Part shown: one piece after another, positions 25,495 to 34,741 of the stretch | How positions within the stretch are numbered: the stretch's first letter is position 1 | Layout of the letters: each line of letters begins with the position of its first letter | From: Ascidiaceihabitans sp023955215 | Lineage (GTDB): Bacteria; Pseudomonadota; Alphaproteobacteria; Rhodobacterales; Rhodobacteraceae | Length of the DNA: 64,000 nucleotides | Direction: 5' to 3' | Assembly (NCBI GenBank): GCA_943788345.1 | Contig: CALSPX010000003.1 | Span: 16,021-80,020 of the forward strand | Made by a program: the position numbers and the translations under genes | The notes under the pieces: model-generated | Told to the model about the DNA's origin: nothing | The model's database searches: none | The model's input: the letters and a program-made list of their open reading frames with translations, nothing else

Positions 25495-25700
25495 GGACCA
25501 GATTTGGCGGCAAGAGATTTTACGTGGGTTTTACTTGATTGATTAAATGTTGGGCGATAGGTGTTAAAAAATAGTCAGTTTGAAAAGTGTAGCATCGGGG
25601 CTCGTGGCCCTGTTCTAAATGAGCAGACTGAGCTGAATGGATTGATAGATTCTAGCGACGAAGCATACGAGTTTTGCAAACGTGCATTCATCGTCACGAT

Positions 25701-26222
25701 CTAAGACTTGAAGGGTTCGATCCTGTCCGCAGAAAGCGCATAAGCGATATCTGCAAGCTGTGTTGACATGGATGAAACGCCGAACATCCCAATTACATTC
25801 ACCGGCTCAAACATGCCCGAACTTTCATAGGGTTCTTGTGTCGTGACAAAAACAAGTTGGTTCGGGGGTGGTGGCGGCACGTGAACGCATGCGCCGACAA
25901 AAGGCACCAGAATGAACGCGGTGACGCCTGTGCCTGAATACTCAATCGGAACGATAAAGCCCGGTAACCGAACTATTTGGCCGTTCAAGTCTGTCCGCAC
26001 GCCAGTGGATTGTGGTTGCTGGTTCGACAATGGTGCTTGGTCGTGGTCGATCAAACCTTGCAGCATGGGGGGAACGATCGTTTGTCCTTTTGGAACAAGG
26101 TCTTTCCAGTCGAGGTCGATATACTCATCCGCGCCAGCCAATTGTGGGATCAGCCCGAAGGCTCCCAAACTGGCTATCAAACTTCGACGTAAAAAAATTT
26201 TATATGCAAAGTTGGCTTGCAA
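25701..26222 (-). CDS. DUF3299 exported protein
   Basis: A 173-residue protein with an N-terminal signal containing an Arg pair before the hydrophobic core (FLRRSLIASLGAFGLIPQ, cleavage near LAGADE). The mature part carries the DUF3299 hallmark VPFVGACVHVPPPPPNQ plus IVRLPGFIVPIEY. DUF3299 proteins are often encoded with ABC exporters or lipoproteins, but here it stands alone, divergent from katG. Cys and His in the hallmark suggest metal or heme contact; that is inference. Biochemical function is unknown. Confidence 0.85.
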   Translation of the reverse strand: MQANFAYKIFLRRSLIASLGAFGLIPQLAGADEYIDLDWKDLVPKGQTIVPPMLQGLIDHDQAPLSNQQPQSTGVRTDLNGQIVRLPGFIVPIEYSGTGVTAFILVPFVGACVHVPPPPPNQLVFVTTQEPYESSGMFEPVNVIGMFGVSSMSTQLADIAYALSADRIEPFKS

Positions 26223-26547
26223 ACGGGAGCGCTTTGGTTCGATCCGCGCTCACCAACCGATAACAAACCTTTGAAATTGCTGGCTCAACGCGATGACGCC
26301 ACCAACGGCGCTCATTGCGTCAGAAAAAAGCGATCACCACGTCAGAATCCCACTTTGGTGATCTCTAGTTGGTGGACAGGGCCAAAGAAGTTTACACATT
26401 CCCCTCACACTTGATCCCAGCGCCGCGCCCACGGGTTGATCGCGAAGGAAGAAGCAAAATTTTGCCACTCTTGTGCAATTTCAAACTACCCGTCCCAATC
26501 GAATCTGATAAACCACTCTCAAAGCAGCCCAATATTGGAGAGCGACA
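26223..26547. other. divergent promoter region between DUF3299 gene and katG
   Basis: The 325-bp gap should carry the katG promoter and the divergent DUF3299 promoter. The 30 nt before katG contain TTGGAGAGCGACA, a plausible ribosome site. I saw no convincing OxyR (ATAG-N7-CTAT-type) or Fur palindrome, and no gene. Confidence 0.35.
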
Positions 26548-28692
26548 ATGGACGGAAACGATATCGGCAAGTGCCCTGTCATGCACGGCGCAAGCATTCA
26601 CGCAACGAACGAAGTACGCGGCAATCGTGATTGGTGGCCAAACCAGCTGAACCTAAAAATTCTAAACCAGAACACGGATCAAACTGATCCGTTCGGTGGC
26701 AAAGTTGATTACACGAAATCCTTTGAAACATTGGACGTTGCAGCGCTTAAGGCTGACTTGGCCGCACTGATGACGGACAGCCAAGAATGGTGGCCTGCCG
26801 ACTACGGTCACTATGGCCCATTCTTTGTGCGCCTTTCATGGCACGCGGCTGGCACATACCGCACAGGCGATGGCCGTGGCGGTGCAGGCACGGGCCAACA
26901 ACGTTTTGCACCCCTCAACAGCTGGCCTGACAATGGGAACCTCGACAAAGGTCGTCGTTTGCTTTGGCCACTGAAACAGAAATACGGCAACGCCATTTCT
27001 TGGGCTGACCTATTTGTACTGGCTGGCACTGTGGGCATGGAAACCATGGGTTTCAAATCCTTCGGCTTCGGCTTTGGCCGCGCTGATACGTGGGAGCCAG
27101 AAGAAGACGTCTATTGGGGCGTCGAAGATGTGTGGTTGGACGACAAACGCTATACTGGTGATCGCGATCTAGAAAACCCATTGGCCGCTGTGCAAATGGG
27201 CCTGATCTACGTGAACCCAGAGGGGCCAAACGGCAACCCTGATCCAGTATTGTCTGGTGTTGATATTCGCGAAACATTCGCGCGTATGGGCATGGATGAC
27301 GCAGAAACTGTGGCATTGGTTGCAGGTGGCCATACCTTTGGCAAAGGCCACGGCGCTGGCGATCCATCCCTTGTTGGTGCAGAACCTGAAGGCGCACCGA
27401 TCGAGCAAATGGGATTTGGTTGGAAAAACAGCTTTGGCGATGGCAAAGGCGTTCACACAACGACCTCTGGCATTGAAGGCGCATGGACACCAACACCGAC
27501 ACAATGGGACAACTCCTACTTTGACACGTTGTTTGGTTGGGAATGGGAGCTGACAAAAAGCCCCGCAGGTGCCCAGCAATGGACGGCCATCGGCGGCGAG
27601 GGCACAGTACCAGACGCCCACGACCCATCGCGCAGCCACGCCCCTATGATGACAACGGCCGACATGGCGTTGCGCATGGATGCGATTTACGAGCCGATTT
27701 CACGTGACTTCCACGCGAACCCAGACAAGTTCCACGATGCATATGCGCGCGCATGGTTCAAACTGACCCACCGCGATATGGGACCAAAAGTACGTTACCT
27801 TGGCCCAGACGTGCCTGCTGAGGAATTGCTATGGCAAGATCCGCTTCCAGCGGGTGCTGCTGCTTTGTCCGATGCAGATGTGGCGTCTTTGAAAGCTGCT
27901 GTTTTAGCATCTGACCTTAGCATTGCTGAGCTGGTTGAAACCGCATGGGCGTCTGCGTCATCCTACCGTGGTTCCGATCACCGTGGCGGCGCAAACGGTG
28001 CGCGTATCGCATTGGCCCCGCAAAAGGATTGGGAAGCCAACAACCCAGAGCAACTTGCAAAGGTTCTCGATGGTTTGCGCGCGATCCAATCCGCGTCAGG
28101 CATCAACGTGTCCTTGGCCGACTTGATCGTTATCGCGGGTTCTGCAGCTGTTGAACAAGCGGCAAAAAACGGTGGCCACGCGGTCAACGTTGCAATCACC
28201 ACAGGCCGTGTTGATGCGACCCAAGAGCAGACAGACGTCGAAGGCTTTGCGGTTCTTGAGCCAATCGCCGATGGTTTCCGCAACTACCTGAAAAAAGAGT
28301 TCGCGGTCTCTGCCGAAGAACTGCTTGTCGACAAGGCACAGCTTTTGACGCTCACCGCGCCAGAGATGACAGCCCTTGTTGGTGGTTTGCGTACAATCAG
28401 CGGTGCCTTCACGGATGAAGCCGAAGCGCTTAGCACAGACTTCTTCAAGAACATCGTTGATATGGGCGTCAGCTGGTCACCAGTTGCCGATCACACCAAC
28501 GCGTTTGAAGGCGTTGCTGGCGGCGAAGTGAAATGGATGGGCACACGTGTCGATCTGGTCTTTGGCTCCAACTCCCAACTGCGCGCCTTGTCAGAAGCAT
28601 TCGCACAAAGCGATGCAGACGCCGCATTCGCACAGACCTTTGCAGATGCATGGACCAAGGTGATGAACCTTGATCGCTTCGATCTGGCCTAA
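26548..28692 (+). CDS. katG: catalase-peroxidase KatG
   Basis: This bifunctional heme enzyme destroys H2O2. The 714-residue protein has the two-domain KatG layout. The N-terminal active domain has distal Arg95-Trp98-His99 (VRLSWHAAGTYR), Tyr221 (GLIYVNPEGP) and Met247 (FARMGMDD), which together form the Trp-Tyr-Met adduct needed for catalase activity, and the proximal His262 (ALVAGGHTFGK). The C-terminal heme-free domain contains SSYRGSDHRGGANGAR. It has no signal peptide and is cytoplasmic. The length is slightly below the usual 720-740 but all catalytic residues are present. A strong terminator follows. Confidence 0.98.
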   Translation: MDGNDIGKCPVMHGASIHATNEVRGNRDWWPNQLNLKILNQNTDQTDPFGGKVDYTKSFETLDVAALKADLAALMTDSQEWWPADYGHYGPFFVRLSWHAAGTYRTGDGRGGAGTGQQRFAPLNSWPDNGNLDKGRRLLWPLKQKYGNAISWADLFVLAGTVGMETMGFKSFGFGFGRADTWEPEEDVYWGVEDVWLDDKRYTGDRDLENPLAAVQMGLIYVNPEGPNGNPDPVLSGVDIRETFARMGMDDAETVALVAGGHTFGKGHGAGDPSLVGAEPEGAPIEQMGFGWKNSFGDGKGVHTTTSGIEGAWTPTPTQWDNSYFDTLFGWEWELTKSPAGAQQWTAIGGEGTVPDAHDPSRSHAPMMTTADMALRMDAIYEPISRDFHANPDKFHDAYARAWFKLTHRDMGPKVRYLGPDVPAEELLWQDPLPAGAAALSDADVASLKAAVLASDLSIAELVETAWASASSYRGSDHRGGANGARIALAPQKDWEANNPEQLAKVLDGLRAIQSASGINVSLADLIVIAGSAAVEQAAKNGGHAVNVAITTGRVDATQEQTDVEGFAVLEPIADGFRNYLKKEFAVSAEELLVDKAQLLTLTAPEMTALVGGLRTISGAFTDEAEALSTDFFKNIVDMGVSWSPVADHTNAFEGVAGGEVKWMGTRVDLVFGSNSQLRALSEAFAQSDADAAFAQTFADAWTKVMNLDRFDLA

Positions 28693-28732
28693 GGCATAAC
28701 AGGCGGGGGCAACCCCGCCTAACTGCACAAAC

Positions 28733-28770
28733 AAAAGCGGCGCGTTGATCCTAGTCAACGCGCCGCTTTT
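28733..28770. terminator. strong bidirectional terminator between katG and the cation exchanger
   Basis: A perfect 16-bp stem from AAAAGCGGCGCGTTGA (28733-28748) to TCAACGCGCCGCTTTT (28755-28770) has a 6-nt loop and T6 on the plus side. A runs on the other side let it serve the convergent minus-strand gene too. A second smaller GC hairpin (AGGCGGGG / CCCCGCCT) lies just upstream at 28701-28720. Confidence 0.92.
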
Positions 28771-28792
28771 TTGTTCTGTGATTGTGAGTGGA

Positions 28793-29758
28793 TCAGCCTG
28801 CCAAAGCCAACCAGACCAAGTAGCAGGCATACATCAGATATGTCCCCAGCAACGCAGGGCCGACAACACGGCGCACAGGCGCAAGCTTGAAGGACGCCAG
28901 CCAGATCAACGTCATCACCAATAGAAATCCGATATCAATCGCGATGCCACGAGAATACTCAAACGAGGCAACAAGGCCCGAAACACCCAAGATCCCGAAG
29001 ATGTTGAAAATCTGACTGCCCACGATATTGCCGATAACAATGTTCGACCGTTTCATACGGGCCGCCTCGATGCACGAGATAACCTCGGGCAGGCTGCCAC
29101 CAGCGGCGATGATTGTCGCGCCAATGACGACGTCAGGAATACCCAATGCCGTTGCTACACCGACGGCATTTGTGACCGTAATATTGGCAAACAGGCTCAT
29201 GCCGAGGGCACCCACGATCAAACATGGGATGATAATCGACATGGATTGGCTGATACCGGAAAGGTCTTCTTCGTCATCTGCACAATCAGGATTGCGCAGC
29301 GTCCACACTGTAAAACCGATAAAGCCAGCGAACAAAACCATCGCAATCGCGCGGCTGAACACAGCCATCTCAGGGGAGGGGCCAGACATCAGGGTGACAA
29401 GCAACAAGAAGACGGTACCCAGCAGACCAATCACAGCAGCCTTCACATAGGCCATTGATGGACATTGGTACTTGACCAGCAATCCAGCCAGACCAATACC
29501 AAGGCCAAGGTTCACAATATTACTACCAACAATGTTGGACGCGATCACATCACCAGCGGACTGAAGGCTGGCCGCGACGTTGATCGCGAGCTCTGGCGCG
29601 CTTGTGCCGATTGCGACGATAATACTGCCAACAATAAACTCTGGAATACCAAACCGTTGAGCCGCGCCAACAGCGCCGTTCAGGAATATCTTCGCACAAA
29701 CAACAACACCGATAAGCCCGCCAAGAAGCAGCACAAATTGAAGAGTAACTTCGCTCAA
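28793..29758 (-). CDS. calcium/sodium antiporter (CaCA family)
   Basis: An inner-membrane exchanger of 321 residues with about ten hydrophobic helices. Both alpha repeats are present: alpha-1 FIVGSIIVAIGTSAPELAIN followed by NIVGSNIVNLGLG, and alpha-2 VVIGATIIAAGGSLPEVISC followed by NIVGSQIFNIFGILG. The Glu in each repeat (APE, PEV) provides the ion sites. It resembles the YrbG group, which exchanges Ca2+ or other cations for Na+ or H+. It is a single gene, convergent with katG. Confidence 0.93.
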   Translation of the reverse strand: MSEVTLQFVLLLGGLIGVVVCAKIFLNGAVGAAQRFGIPEFIVGSIIVAIGTSAPELAINVAASLQSAGDVIASNIVGSNIVNLGLGIGLAGLLVKYQCPSMAYVKAAVIGLLGTVFLLLVTLMSGPSPEMAVFSRAIAMVLFAGFIGFTVWTLRNPDCADDEEDLSGISQSMSIIIPCLIVGALGMSLFANITVTNAVGVATALGIPDVVIGATIIAAGGSLPEVISCIEAARMKRSNIVIGNIVGSQIFNIFGILGVSGLVASFEYSRGIAIDIGFLLVMTLIWLASFKLAPVRRVVGPALLGTYLMYACYLVWLALAG

Positions 29759-30031
29759 GTTTATTCCAGTCTTTGATCAATTCAAGGCGTTGAAACGCAA
29801 CATTGCGCTCTACGCTCTACCGCTCGTTAATTGTGCGCGAACACCGTGAAGTCAAGTTGCCAGATGAACAGTAAACGCGGTTACCTTTGGTAGATGTTGC
29901 CTCAAGGCCATTAAATCAACCAACAGGCGACATCTAATGCAGCATATCACCTGAAAAGCGATAGCAGACGCCGCCAAATTGCTACATGAATACGGGTAAC
30001 CCCGTACCACGAACAAAAACAGAGCACCGAA

Positions 30032-31042
30032 TTGACAGACCTGACTGGCATAGAAAACAATGACAAGACTGCAGCCGCTGCCAATCGCACGCGGCTGACG
30101 TTTGAATTGTTTGTCGAGAAGGGGTTTGATGAATTCGAACTAGGATGCATCATCCGCACATTGTCACTGGCCAATGACATCCACCCCAACGCACCGTTTG
30201 AATGGCGGTTCACCTCTAATGAACCTGGTATGGTCACATCGGCCAATGGCATGATCGTACGTGCAGAACCCGCCATTCCAGACCACGGGTTTTCCGATCT
30301 GATGATTGTAATCGGTGGAACGCGCGTTGACGCCGCCAGTTGGTTGGTGCGCCTTCGTATGATGCAACGCCAAGGCCTTAGCGTAGTTTTGCTGTCTGAC
30401 GCTGCAACGGCCTACATCCGATCATCCCAACGGTTAGAGGGGCGGATCACCACCCATTGGCGCGACATCGAGTTGCTGAATGAAACGGGTTACTACCCCA
30501 ATCTATCTGCACGCCTGTCTGAAAGTTCTGGTGGCATCATCACCGCGGCAGGGGTGGGTGCGACGACAGACCTGATTATTGGTTTGATCGCGTCCTATCT
30601 ATCGGCACCAATGATTGCGGAGTTGGGGAACCGGTTGTTGCTGAACACATTGCGCAAAAGCACGGCAGAACAGCCCAAGAAGATTTCCGACAGTCCCAGC
30701 CTGTTTGACAACCGAATGCGGGATGTCATCGCGATCATGGAAGACAGCATTTCTGAACCGCTGCCCATGACTGAGATCACCAAACAAGCGGGCGTTTCGA
30801 CCCGACAGCTTGAGCGCGTATTTCGCGAAGTGTTCGATGAATCCCCCGCACGGTTCTATAAGGTGCTGCGTATCAAACACGCGCGGTCCTTGGTTGAAGA
30901 AACGTTATTACCATTGGTGGAGGTTGCATTGGCTTCTGGCTTTGGCTCGACCAGTACAATGTCGGCGGCGCTGCGCAGCGAATATGGACTGACAGCCCAC
31001 CAAATGCGCCAACGTAAAAAAGTGCGCTTGCTCGAGTTTTGA
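30032..31042 (+). CDS. GlxA-family transcriptional regulator (DJ-1/PfpI-like + AraC)
   Basis: This 336-residue protein has an N-terminal DJ-1/PfpI-type domain (about 22-190: FELFVEKGFDEFELGC, DLMIVIGG, VVLLSDAATAYI) and a C-terminal AraC-type double helix-turn-helix (about 235-330: MTEITKQAGVSTRQLERVF, then LVEVALASGFGSTSTMSAAL). The DJ-1 nucleophile Cys is replaced by Asp (LLSDAA), typical for regulators that bind ligands without catalysis. GlxA-type regulators such as GbdR control quaternary-amine and amino-acid catabolism. No in-frame ATG is near, so TTG 30032 is the best start. It probably acts on the downstream cluster. Confidence 0.88.
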   Translation: MTDLTGIENNDKTAAAANRTRLTFELFVEKGFDEFELGCIIRTLSLANDIHPNAPFEWRFTSNEPGMVTSANGMIVRAEPAIPDHGFSDLMIVIGGTRVDAASWLVRLRMMQRQGLSVVLLSDAATAYIRSSQRLEGRITTHWRDIELLNETGYYPNLSARLSESSGGIITAAGVGATTDLIIGLIASYLSAPMIAELGNRLLLNTLRKSTAEQPKKISDSPSLFDNRMRDVIAIMEDSISEPLPMTEITKQAGVSTRQLERVFREVFDESPARFYKVLRIKHARSLVEETLLPLVEVALASGFGSTSTMSAALRSEYGLTAHQMRQRKKVRLLEF

Positions 31043-31143
31043 TCGCCTTTAGGTTGGGCCAGTTTGCTCAATCTAAACAAAGGTTAAGGCTATGAGAAAT
31101 ATTAATAATTCGTAAATTCAGTCTGTAAAAAATGGATGCTAAA

Positions 31144-31249
31144 ACTGTACAGATTTGGGTCAGATCTGTGCAGTTACCCGCGTAAGGGGAATATATTTTC
31201 GAATTTGTCAAAACTGACTGCACAGTTTGATGGGGCATCTGTACAGTTT
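31144..31249. promoter_or_regulatory. four CTGTACAG-type boxes in two 21-bp-spaced pairs
   Basis: In the gap before the LysR gene lie CTGTACAG (31145-31152), CTGTGCAG (31166-31173), CTGCACAG (31218-31225) and CTGTACAG (31239-31246). Centre-to-centre spacing is 21 bp within each pair and 73 bp between the equivalent boxes of the two pairs, i.e. whole helical turns. Flanking AAA/TTT is partly conserved. This is the pattern expected for cooperative binding on one DNA face. AraC-type proteins often use 21-bp-spaced sites, so the GlxA-type regulator just upstream is the leading candidate binder. Confidence 0.6.
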
Positions 31250-31358
31250 GCGTTGATTTGGCGGGTGTACGGGGCGTTAACCCTGCCATCTGCATGTTTT
31301 GACCTGCATCATAACTTCAGATAGCTTGAAATTAGCAGGCCTAAATTCAGGATAACCT

Positions 31359-32219
31359 ATGGCGATCAAAGTCGAAATGCTGCGTTGCTTCCATGCTGTC
31401 GTGGACAATGGAAACCTCATGCAAGCCGCCAAAGAACTGGGGCGGACCCCTTCGGCAGTTTCAATGATGCTTAAGCAATTTGAGGACCACATCGGCGCGC
31501 CTTTGTTTGAAGCAGGGCGAAAATCTCGCCTGACTGCGCTGGGCGAAATGATTCATGTCGAGGCGCGTAGAGAGTTGATTCACTTCGATAAATCCGTTTC
31601 GATGATCAATGCATTGGCACGGTCCCAAGCGGGATTGGTGCGTATTGCGGCAACGCCTTCTGCGGCCAACACGATCTTACCACCGGTCATAGAACGCTTT
31701 ACCAAATCCCATCCTGCAGTGCGGTTGGACGTGCGCGATATGTCCTCGGCTGATGTGTTGCATACTTTGTACGAAGATCAGGCTGATATCGGGATTGGGA
31801 CTATTCCGGATTCCAATAATTTTGAGCATTTTGAACTGTTTAGCGATAGATTTGGTGTTGTCTGTCGCCATGATCATCCCCTTGCCAAAGATTGGGATCA
31901 ACTCGCTTGGGCCGATGTCGCACCCCATCGTTTCATCGCAAACGGGTCATGTTCGATGGTCCAAGACCCTGAATTTGCACCAATTTTAGAGGGTTCGTTG
32001 ATCATGGCATCTACCACGATCTCGCTGTTGGCACTTGTGAACGCAGGCATTGGGATTACAGTGTTGCCGGAACAGGCTTTGCCGTCGACATACAGCGATT
32101 TGGTTTTCCTTAAGTTGTTGAATATCAATGAGATAAGAAAAGTCGGGGTTGCATCACTGCCCGAAAACGAACTGACACCAGCGGTAAAATCCTTCTTGAA
32201 TATACTTAAGGTAAACTGA
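31359..32219 (+). CDS. LysR-family transcriptional regulator
   Basis: A 286-residue protein with an N-terminal winged HTH (MLRCFHAVVDNGNLMQAAKE, then RTPSAVSMMLKQFEDHIG) and a periplasmic-binding-like effector domain (about 90-280: VRIAATPSAANTILPPVIER, VVCRHDHPLA, NAGIGITVLPEQA). It is encoded in the same direction as, and 81 bp before, the aldehyde dehydrogenase (ATG 32301), not divergently as is usual for LysR activators. It may be part of the operon. Its 5' region holds the four-box array. Confidence 0.92.
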   Translation: MAIKVEMLRCFHAVVDNGNLMQAAKELGRTPSAVSMMLKQFEDHIGAPLFEAGRKSRLTALGEMIHVEARRELIHFDKSVSMINALARSQAGLVRIAATPSAANTILPPVIERFTKSHPAVRLDVRDMSSADVLHTLYEDQADIGIGTIPDSNNFEHFELFSDRFGVVCRHDHPLAKDWDQLAWADVAPHRFIANGSCSMVQDPEFAPILEGSLIMASTTISLLALVNAGIGITVLPEQALPSTYSDLVFLKLLNINEIRKVGVASLPENELTPAVKSFLNILKVN

Positions 32220-32300
32220 AATATCTTTCAGTTAATTGCGATTGATTGAAGGTAATTTGTGGCGCAAATTGTGGGAAATTTCCAACAGTTAGGCGCGCAG

Positions 32301-33752
32301 ATGACACAATCATATAAGAACTATATCGCAGGTGAATGGGTCGCTGGTGGCTCCGAAGTCGAAAACCGCAATCCGTCTGATCTATCTGATGTTGTTGGAC
32401 TTTATGCCCAAGCAACCTCTGATCAGCTTGAGCAAGCCCTTGACCAAGCACGCGTCGCTCAGGCCGAATGGGCCGCCACGGGAATCGAAAAGAAATACAA
32501 CGTCTTGATGGCCATCGGCACCGAGATGATGGCCCGCGCCGAAGAGTTGGGTACATTGCTTTCCCGCGAAGAAGGCAAGCCGTTGGCAGAGGGCAAAGGC
32601 GAAGTTTACCGCGCCGGCCAGTTCTTCACCTACTACGCCGCTGAATCCCTTCGTCAAATGGGCGACACAGCAGACAGCACACGCGAAAACATCGAGATCG
32701 ATGTGCGCCGCGAAGCACTGGGTGTTGTAGGCATTATCTCGCCCTGGAACTTCCCAACGGCCACGGCCTCTTGGAAGATCGCGCCAGCCCTGTGTTATGG
32801 CAACGCAGTTGTATGGAAACCTGCAAATGCGACACCTGCATCCGCCGTTGCATTGACAGAGATCATTGCGAAACAAGATATCCCGAAGGGTTTGTTTTCA
32901 TTGGTAATGGGTGCTGGTTCTGAAGTGGGTCAACGCCTTGTCGAAAGCCCGAAAGTGGACGGTATTTCCTTCACAGGTTCTGTGCCTGTTGGCAAAGGTA
33001 TTGCACGTGCAGCCATCGAAAACCTTACTAAAATTCAGATGGAAATGGGTTCTAAAAACGCACTAGCGGTTATGGATGATGCAGACATCGATCTGGCTGT
33101 GGCAATGGCTGCAGGTGGCGCTTTTGGGGGCACAGGTCAGAAATGCACAGCATCTTCCCGCCTTATCGTACACTCAGCCGTTCACGATGAATTCGTGTCA
33201 AAATTATTGGTCGCAACTGAAGCAATGAAGGTTGGGCACGCACTTGAGGCCGGTACACAGATCGGTCCCGTTGTGAGCCAACAACAACTGACTGAGAACA
33301 TGGCCTATGTTGAGTTGGGTAAATCCGAGGGTGCGGAACTGCTTTGCGGTGGCCAACGTTTGGAAATGCCGACTGAAGGGTATTACATGGCTCCTGGGCT
33401 TTTCATCAATTCAAACAATGACATGCGTATCAACCGCGAAGAAATGTTTGCCCCGCTAACTGCTGTCATCAAGGTCGATAGCTACGATGAGGCACTGACA
33501 ACTTTGAATGATACGAACTTTGGTTTGACGGCTGGTATTATGACCCAGAACCTCGCACGCGCTACGCACTTCCGTCGCAATGCGAAATCCGGTTGCGTCA
33601 TGGTGAACCTTGCAACGGCTGGTACAGACTATCACGTGCCATTCGGTGGTCGTGGCGACAGTTCATACGGGCCACGCGAACAGGGGTCTTACGCGGCTGA
33701 GTTCTACACTGTTGTAAAGACAGCGTATATTTCATCAGGGACACCAATGTAA
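32301..33752 (+). CDS. NAD(P)-dependent aldehyde dehydrogenase
   Basis: It oxidises an aldehyde to the acid with NAD(P)+. About 483 residues from ATG 32301 (MTQSYKNYIAGEWV, the family-typical start); a GTG at 32259 with GAAGGT upstream would add 14 residues. It has cofactor motif GIISPWNFPTA, FTGSVPVGKGIA, catalytic Glu in LTKIQMEMGSKNALAV, and catalytic Cys in GGTGQKCTASSRL. It is most like the succinate-semialdehyde / ketoglutarate-semialdehyde branch; the substrate cannot be fixed. The stop shares one base with the next start, so it is coupled with the dipeptidase. Confidence 0.92.
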   Translation: MTQSYKNYIAGEWVAGGSEVENRNPSDLSDVVGLYAQATSDQLEQALDQARVAQAEWAATGIEKKYNVLMAIGTEMMARAEELGTLLSREEGKPLAEGKGEVYRAGQFFTYYAAESLRQMGDTADSTRENIEIDVRREALGVVGIISPWNFPTATASWKIAPALCYGNAVVWKPANATPASAVALTEIIAKQDIPKGLFSLVMGAGSEVGQRLVESPKVDGISFTGSVPVGKGIARAAIENLTKIQMEMGSKNALAVMDDADIDLAVAMAAGGAFGGTGQKCTASSRLIVHSAVHDEFVSKLLVATEAMKVGHALEAGTQIGPVVSQQQLTENMAYVELGKSEGAELLCGGQRLEMPTEGYYMAPGLFINSNNDMRINREEMFAPLTAVIKVDSYDEALTTLNDTNFGLTAGIMTQNLARATHFRRNAKSGCVMVNLATAGTDYHVPFGGRGDSSYGPREQGSYAAEFYTVVKTAYISSGTPM

Positions 33753-34741
33753 TGTCCGCAAAACCGGTCCTTATTGATAATCTGCAATACGCCAACTTCT
33801 CGCCCAAGGTTTTCGAACAAATGCGGGCAGGGGGCGTGGACGCAGTGCATGTGACGATCGCATATCACGAGAGTTTTCGTGAGATGATCCTGAACCTTGA
33901 ACAGTGGAATCGCTGGTTCGAGGTCCATGGCGATCTGATCTTTAAAGGGACCACAGCGACAGACGTTCGTTTGGCGCAAGAGACTGGACGCACTGCAATT
34001 TTCTTTGGTTTCCAGAACCCTAGCCCGATTGAAGATGATATTGGGTTGGTGGAAATTTGCCATCAACTTGGCATTCGTTTCATGCAACTCACCTATAACA
34101 ATCAGTCGTTGTTGGCGACGGGATGTTACGAGGATGACGATACCGGCCTGACCCGTATGGGCAAACAGGTGGTCGCGGAAATGAACCGCGTTGGCATGGT
34201 CATCGACATGTCGCATTCTGCGGATCGTTCCACCTTAGAGGCGATTGAGCATTCTACCCGCCCAATCGCGATCACCCACGCCAATCCAGATTGGTGGCAT
34301 CCTGCGTTGCGCAACAAATCCGATGAGGTTTTGCGTGCCTTGACGGACAAAGGCGGGATGCTAGGTTTTTCAATATACCCGCACCACTTGGCGGGTGGGA
34401 CCAACTGCACCTTGGATAGTTTTTGCCAGATGATAGCTGAAGCCGCATCGCGCTATGGCGCTGAAAATTTAGGTATTGGGACGGACCTGTGTCAGGACCA
34501 ACCCGATAGTATTGTGGAGTGGATGCGGGTCGGCCGCTGGTCGAAAACGATCGATTATGGTGAAGGTTCGGCGAGCAATGCTGGCTTCCCAGCAATGCCA
34601 ACATGGTTTAATAACAATCGCGATTTTGGTAATATTGCCAAGGGTTTGATCGCCGTTGGTATGAAACAGAATGAAGTGGATGGCGTGATGGGTAACAACT
34701 GGCTGCGCTTTTACGAAACCAGCTTTGGTCCTGGCAAATGA
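33752..34741 (+). CDS. membrane dipeptidase family M19 protein
   Basis: A 329-residue zinc amidohydrolase of the renal-dipeptidase family: FFGFQNPSPIEDDIGLVE, NRVGMVIDMSHSADRSTLEA, RPIAITHANPDWWHPALRNK, and NLGIGTDLCQDQ. The metal-binding His and Asp positions are recognisable (MSHS, THAN, GTDL). No signal peptide or membrane segment is present, so it is likely cytoplasmic. In pseudomonads an M19 gene belongs to the dimethylglycine/betaine catabolic locus under a GlxA-type regulator. By analogy this protein may act on a small N-acyl or N-methyl substrate; that is inference. Confidence 0.88.
   Translation: MSAKPVLIDNLQYANFSPKVFEQMRAGGVDAVHVTIAYHESFREMILNLEQWNRWFEVHGDLIFKGTTATDVRLAQETGRTAIFFGFQNPSPIEDDIGLVEICHQLGIRFMQLTYNNQSLLATGCYEDDDTGLTRMGKQVVAEMNRVGMVIDMSHSADRSTLEAIEHSTRPIAITHANPDWWHPALRNKSDEVLRALTDKGGMLGFSIYPHHLAGGTNCTLDSFCQMIAEAASRYGAENLGIGTDLCQDQPDSIVEWMRVGRWSKTIDYGEGSASNAGFPAMPTWFNNNRDFGNIAKGLIAVGMKQNEVDGVMGNNWLRFYETSFGPGK

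Noticed and set aside
27053..27628. Long minus-strand open frames inside katG
   Set aside because: The plus-strand katG is complete with all catalytic residues; the antisense readings have unnatural Cys/Arg/His-rich composition.
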